Shown here: positions 5,398 through 7,998 of the stretch, piece by piece
Layout: each line of letters opens with the position of its first letter
How positions within the stretch are numbered: position 1 is the stretch's first letter
Assembly: GCA_026982585.1 (NCBI GenBank)
Contig: JALSGW010000412.1
Coordinates: 1-7,998 of the forward strand
Length of the DNA: 7,998 nt
Source: Alphaproteobacteria bacterium
GTDB lineage: Bacteria > Pseudomonadota > Alphaproteobacteria > Geminicoccales > Geminicoccaceae
Direction of reading: 5' to 3'
Notes under the pieces: generated by a model
The model's database searches: none
What the model was told of the DNA's origin: nothing
The model's input: the letters and a program-made list of their open reading frames with translations, nothing else
Program-made: the position numbers and the translations under genes

Positions 5398-6276
5398 ATG
5401 GACGCACACCCATCGTCGTTGCGAGCACGGCTGGCGATGTTGGTGCGCAGGCCGGCGTTCGAGCGCGCCGTCATCGCCCTCATCATCCTGAACGCCCTGT
5501 TGCTCGGGCTCGATACCTATCCCTGGGTGCACGCCCGCTTCGGCGCCGTCATCGCCTGGCTCGACCGGCTCATCCTCGCCGTTTTCGTCGCCGAGATCGC
5601 AGCCCGCGTGATCGTGCACGGCCGCGGCTTTTTCCGCGATCCCTGGAGCGTGTTCGACTTCCTGGTGGTGGCGGTGGCCCTGATGCCCGCGGCGGGCCCC
5701 TTCGCGGTGCTGCGGGCCCTGCGCATCATCCGCGCCCTGCGCCTGATCACCGCCGTGGAATCGATGCGCCGGGTGATCGGCGGCCTGCTCGAGGCGCTGC
5801 CCGGCATGGGCTCGATCGTGGCGCTTTTGGGGCTCATTTTCTACGTCGCCTCGGTGATGACCACGGAACTGTTCGGCGCCCGCTTCCCGGAATGGTTCGG
5901 CACCCTGGGGCGCTCCGCCTACACCCTGTTCCAGATCATGACCCTCGAGAGCTGGTCGATGGGCATCGTGCGGCCGGTGATGGCGGTGTATCCCTGGGCC
6001 TGGCTGTTCTTCGTGCCCTTCATCGTCATCACCGCCTTTGCGGTGCTCAACCTGTTCATCGGCATCATCGTCAACGCCATGCAGAAGGAGCACGAGGAGC
6101 TGCTGCGGGCGCAGCGGGAGGAGACCGGCGACGAGCTGCAGCGCATCCTCGCCGAGCTGCGCGCGCTGCGGGAGGAGCAGCGCGAGCTGCTGCGGCAGCT
6201 GCGCACGCGGGCACCCGAATCCCCGGCCTCCACGGCGCCGAATCCCGCCCCGCGTCCGCCCGCGAGCGAACCCTAG
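5398..6276 (+). CDS. Voltage-gated sodium channel, BacNav/NavAb family
   Basis: A 292-residue single-domain channel subunit expected to form a homotetramer in the inner membrane and pass Na+ on depolarisation. S1 spans about 22-40 (Asn32), S2 about 51-73 (Phe63, Glu66 as charge-transfer residues), S3 about 84-97 (Asp87) and S4 about 102-121, with gating arginines 106, 109, 112 and 115 at every third position. S5 is about 137-157. The pore carries FPEWFGTL (163-170) and the filter TLESWSM (182-188), with Glu184 as the field-strength site. S6 is about 200-227 with LNLFIGIIVNAM. As I recall NavAb, its filter is identical and its numbering runs seven residues lower. Residues about 231-270 form a coiled coil (L247, I250, L254, L257, L264, L268), followed by an extra Pro/Ala-rich tail of about 22 residues. 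ATG 5398 has GGAG only 1 nt upstream. ATG 5437 is an alternative but would remove part of the S1 lead-in. Its stop overlaps the convergent neighbour's stop. Confidence 0.95.
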   Translation: MDAHPSSLRARLAMLVRRPAFERAVIALIILNALLLGLDTYPWVHARFGAVIAWLDRLILAVFVAEIAARVIVHGRGFFRDPWSVFDFLVVAVALMPAAGPFAVLRALRIIRALRLITAVESMRRVIGGLLEALPGMGSIVALLGLIFYVASVMTTELFGARFPEWFGTLGRSAYTLFQIMTLESWSMGIVRPVMAVYPWAWLFFVPFIVITAFAVLNLFIGIIVNAMQKEHEELLRAQREETGDELQRILAELRALREEQRELLRQLRTRAPESPASTAPNPAPRPPASEP

Positions 6277-6476
6277 CGCCGCCTTGCCAGCCACACCGCA
6301 ACCGGCACCGCCGCGACCACCGCGGCGGCAAGCCAATCCCCTACCGGCCAGGCCGGGCCCCGCCCCTCGGGCCCGCCTTCCAGCGGCGCGGCGTTCCACG
6401 CCAACAGAAGCGCGAGTCCGACCCCGAGCGCGACCATGCCGAGCACGAGCAAAGGCGATCGCCGCCCGGGCCTCAC
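6273..6476 (-). CDS. Small two-helix membrane protein coupled to the PotC-type permease gene
   Basis: A 67-residue predicted membrane protein that I do not recognise. Its GTG start lies inside GTGA, sharing four bases with the TGA stop of the upstream permease gene, an arrangement typical of translational coupling. Two hydrophobic segments are visible, LLVLGMVALGVGLALLLAW (9-27) and WLAAAVVAAVPVAVWLA (48-64), joined by a hydrophilic Gly/Pro/Glu linker. The N-terminus (MRPGRRS) and C-terminus (ARRR) are both basic, which by the positive-inside rule suggests both ends lie in the cytoplasm. It is followed directly by the convergent sodium-channel gene, with stop codons overlapping in CTAG. It could be an accessory subunit of the importer or an unrelated small membrane protein. 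A non-coding tail in a fortuitously open frame is also possible, since high-GC DNA yields such frames. Confidence 0.5.
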   Translation of the reverse strand: MRPGRRSPLLVLGMVALGVGLALLLAWNAAPLEGGPEGRGPAWPVGDWLAAAVVAAVPVAVWLARRR

Positions 6477-7276
6477 GGCCGCAGCCCCCGCAGCCGCAGA
6501 TTGCGCCGGCGCAGGAGTTCGGCGCAGACCAGCAAAAGCGCCGCGAGCAGGATCAGGAGCGTGGCCACCGCGAGGATGCTCGGGCTCAGATTCTCGCGGA
6601 TGCCGTCGAACATCTGCCGCGGCAGGGTGCGCTGGGCGGGCCCGGTCAGGAACAGGGCGATGACCAGCTCGTCGAAGGAGGTGACGAAGGCGAACAGCGC
6701 CCCCGAGACGATCCCCGGGGCGAGCAGCGGGATCAGGATCCGCCGCAACACCACGAGCGGCCCCGCGCCCAGGGACTGGGCGGCGCGAATGAGATTGCGG
6801 TCGAAACCGGCCAGGGTGGCGGACACCGTCACCACCACGAAAGGCGCGCCGAGGGTGGCGTGGGCGAGGGCGAGCCCGAGCAGCGAATTCACGAGGCCCA
6901 GTTCGAGATAGAAGAAATAGACCCCGGCCGCCACGATCACCACCGGCACGATCATGGGCGACAGGATCAGCGCCATCAGCAGCCGTTGGCCCGGAAAGCG
7001 GGCCAGGTGGAAGCCGATGGCGGCGAGGGTGCCGAGCACGGTGGCGAGTGCGGTGGCGAGCGCGCCCACCACCAGACTGTTCTGCAGCGCCCGCCACCAG
7101 AGTTCGGATTGCCACACCTCCTGGTACCAGCGCAGCGACCAGCCGGGCATGGGGAAGGAGAAGAAGCTCCCGGCGTTGAAGGACAGCGGCACGATCACGA
7201 ACAGCGGCAGCACCAGGAAGGCCAGCGCCGCGAGGGCGAGCAGCATCAAAAGCGGTCCTGGGGGCTTAGGACGCAT
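6473..7276 (-). CDS. ABC importer permease, PotC type
   Basis: A 267-residue inner-membrane permease of the spermidine/putrescine-type (PotC) branch, one half of a two-permease channel. TM1 at about 9-33 is followed by SFNAGSFFSFPMPGWSLRWY (32-51), the characteristic short periplasmic segment of this branch. Further membrane helices lie near 66-90, 98-122, 131-152, 186-210 and 235-255. The EAA coupling loop is complete: RAAQSLGAGPLVVLRRILIP at 164-183, with Gly170 present. Length fits the family (about 255-280). The ATG at 7276 lies 9 nt after the stop of the PotB-type gene, with no clear Shine-Dalgarno, so translation is probably by reinitiation. Substrate is unknown, because PotC-type permeases serve polyamines, amino-acid derivatives and other small solutes. 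The binding protein and ATPase are expected upstream on the minus strand, beyond the window. Confidence 0.9.
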   Translation of the reverse strand: MRPKPPGPLLMLLALAALAFLVLPLFVIVPLSFNAGSFFSFPMPGWSLRWYQEVWQSELWWRALQNSLVVGALATALATVLGTLAAIGFHLARFPGQRLLMALILSPMIVPVVIVAAGVYFFYLELGLVNSLLGLALAHATLGAPFVVVTVSATLAGFDRNLIRAAQSLGAGPLVVLRRILIPLLAPGIVSGALFAFVTSFDELVIALFLTGPAQRTLPRQMFDGIRENLSPSILAVATLLILLAALLLVCAELLRRRNLRLRGLRP

Positions 7277-7285
7277 GGAACGGGT

Positions 7286-7998
7286 CTAGGCGAGGCGCAG
7301 CGCATTGAGGCCGACGAGCCGCATGAACAGGAAATAGAGCGCCAGTGTGGCGAGAAGCAACAAGCTTCCGAGCGCCGCCGCCATGCCCCAGTTGATGGTC
7401 TGGAGGGTGAAGAAGGCGATGAAGTAGCTGATCATCTGGTCCGCCGCTCCGCCCACCAGCGCCGGTGTGATGTAGTAGCCGAGGGCGAGGATGAACACCA
7501 ACAGCGATCCCGCCACCACACCGGGCATGCTGAGCGGCAGATAGACCCGCCTGAAGGCGGTCCAGGGCGCGGCACCCAGGGACAGGGCCGCGCGCACATA
7601 GGCCGGATGGATCCCCCGCATGACCGCATAGAGGGGCAGCACCATGAAGGGCAACAGCACGTGGGTCATGGCGATGTAGACCGCGGGGCGGCGGAAGACG
7701 ATCTCGAGCGGCTCGGCGATCAGCCCGAGGGCCTTGAGCGCGTCGTTGATGGGGCCCTCGCGCTGCAGCAGCACGATCCAGGAAGCGGTGCGCACCAGCA
7801 ACGACGTCCAGAACGGCAGCAACACGCCGATCATCAGCAGATGGGCCCACCGCTCCGGAAGATGCGCCAGCACATAGGCGAGCGGATAGCCGATGGCGAG
7901 GCAGGCGAGGGTCACCACCGCCGCGATCTGGAAGGTGCGGGCGAGGATGTCGAGATACACCGCCCGCTCCTCCGCCACGCGCACGATGCGCCCGGCCG
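7286..7998 (-). CDS. ABC importer permease, PotB type (5' end beyond the window)
   Basis: The C-terminal 237 or so residues of a permease of the PotB branch, partner of the PotC-type protein downstream. The frame stays open to the window edge. The GTG at 7984 would give 232 residues but lacks the usual first helix, and in-frame sequence AGRI precedes it, so the real start is most likely outside. From that GTG, helices lie near 14-40, 47-72, 102-124, 152-176 and 203-224. The EAA loop RAALSLGAAPWTAFRRVYLP at 131-150 is intact, with Gly137. YYITPALVGG (170-179) and the ISYFIAFF segment also fit PotB-like permeases. The stop codon is 9 nt before the PotC-type start, so both subunits come from one transcript. 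Transported solute not determinable here. Confidence 0.88.
   Translation of the reverse strand, partial: AGRIVRVAEERAVYLDILARTFQIAAVVTLACLAIGYPLAYVLAHLPERWAHLLMIGVLLPFWTSLLVRTASWIVLLQREGPINDALKALGLIAEPLEIVFRRPAVYIAMTHVLLPFMVLPLYAVMRGIHPAYVRAALSLGAAPWTAFRRVYLPLSMPGVVAGSLLVFILALGYYITPALVGGAADQMISYFIAFFTLQTINWGMAAALGSLLLLATLALYFLFMRLVGLNALRLA

Noticed and set aside
3274..6399. Very long open frame on the minus strand opposite the permease and sodium-channel genes (1041 codons)
   Set aside because: It lies antisense to well-supported membrane proteins. The translation is His/Gly/Glu/Arg-rich with no recognisable fold or hydrophobic core, so it is a compositional shadow.
5358..6911. 517-codon plus-strand open frame overlapping the sodium-channel gene and running antisense into the PotC-type permease gene
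   Set aside because: Arg/Pro/His-rich translation, and it overlaps two confident genes in the wrong frame or strand.
6273..7115. 280-codon reading of the frame that contains the small two-helix protein
   Set aside because: Upstream of 6476 the frame overlaps the PotC-type permease and its translation is Arg/Pro/His-rich. Only the part after the GTG at 6476 looks like a protein.

Overview
The window is very GC-rich and densely coded, and reads as an ordinary chromosomal segment of a high-GC alphaproteobacterium. The best taxonomic clue is ribosomal protein bS21, which carries the alphaproteobacterial-type N-terminal block VRDNNIDQALRALKKKMQREG (in overlapping parts, residues 9-29). This placement is an inference from family knowledge. 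No tRNA, rRNA, CRISPR array, insertion sequence or phage gene was seen.

Layout. (1) Positions 26-831, minus strand: rpsU (bS21) followed 35 nt later by a small LEA14/WHy-type lipoprotein, probably one transcript from a promoter near 884-912. (2) Positions 832-1123: a divergent intergenic region with candidate promoters in both directions, a GC palindrome and an 18-bp inverted repeat that could be an operator. (3) Positions 1124-5298, plus strand: a complete three-gene ABC importer of the 2-aminoethylphosphonate PhnS2-PhnT2-PhnU2 (AepXVW-like) type. It comprises a periplasmic binding protein, an ATPase and one double-length permease. A strong GC stem-loop separates the binding-protein gene from the ATPase gene, and ATPase and permease genes overlap at TGATG. 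(4) Positions 5398-6276, plus strand: a bacterial voltage-gated sodium channel (BacNav/NavAb family) with a TLESWSM selectivity filter, four S4 arginines and a C-terminal coiled coil. (5) Positions 6273-7998, minus strand: the distal end of a second ABC importer operon, with a PotB-type permease (5' end outside the window), a PotC-type permease and a 67-residue two-helix membrane protein whose GTG start overlaps the PotC-type stop as GTGA.

How it fits together. Two solute importers of different architecture face each other. The first uses one fused two-domain permease and the second two separate permeases. The sodium-channel gene lies between them on the plus strand, and its stop codon shares the palindrome CTAG with the stop of the small membrane protein. 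No phosphonate-degrading enzyme gene (phnW, phnX, phnA, phnY) is visible, so the substrate of the first importer rests on protein family only. The substrate of the second importer cannot be decided here because its binding protein and ATPase are not in the window.

The points most worth following are the sodium channel, the long extra-membrane insert in the PhnU2-like permease, the intergenic stem-loop at 2183-2214 and the previously easy-to-miss coupled small membrane protein at 6273-6476. I do not see a wholly new multi-gene system.
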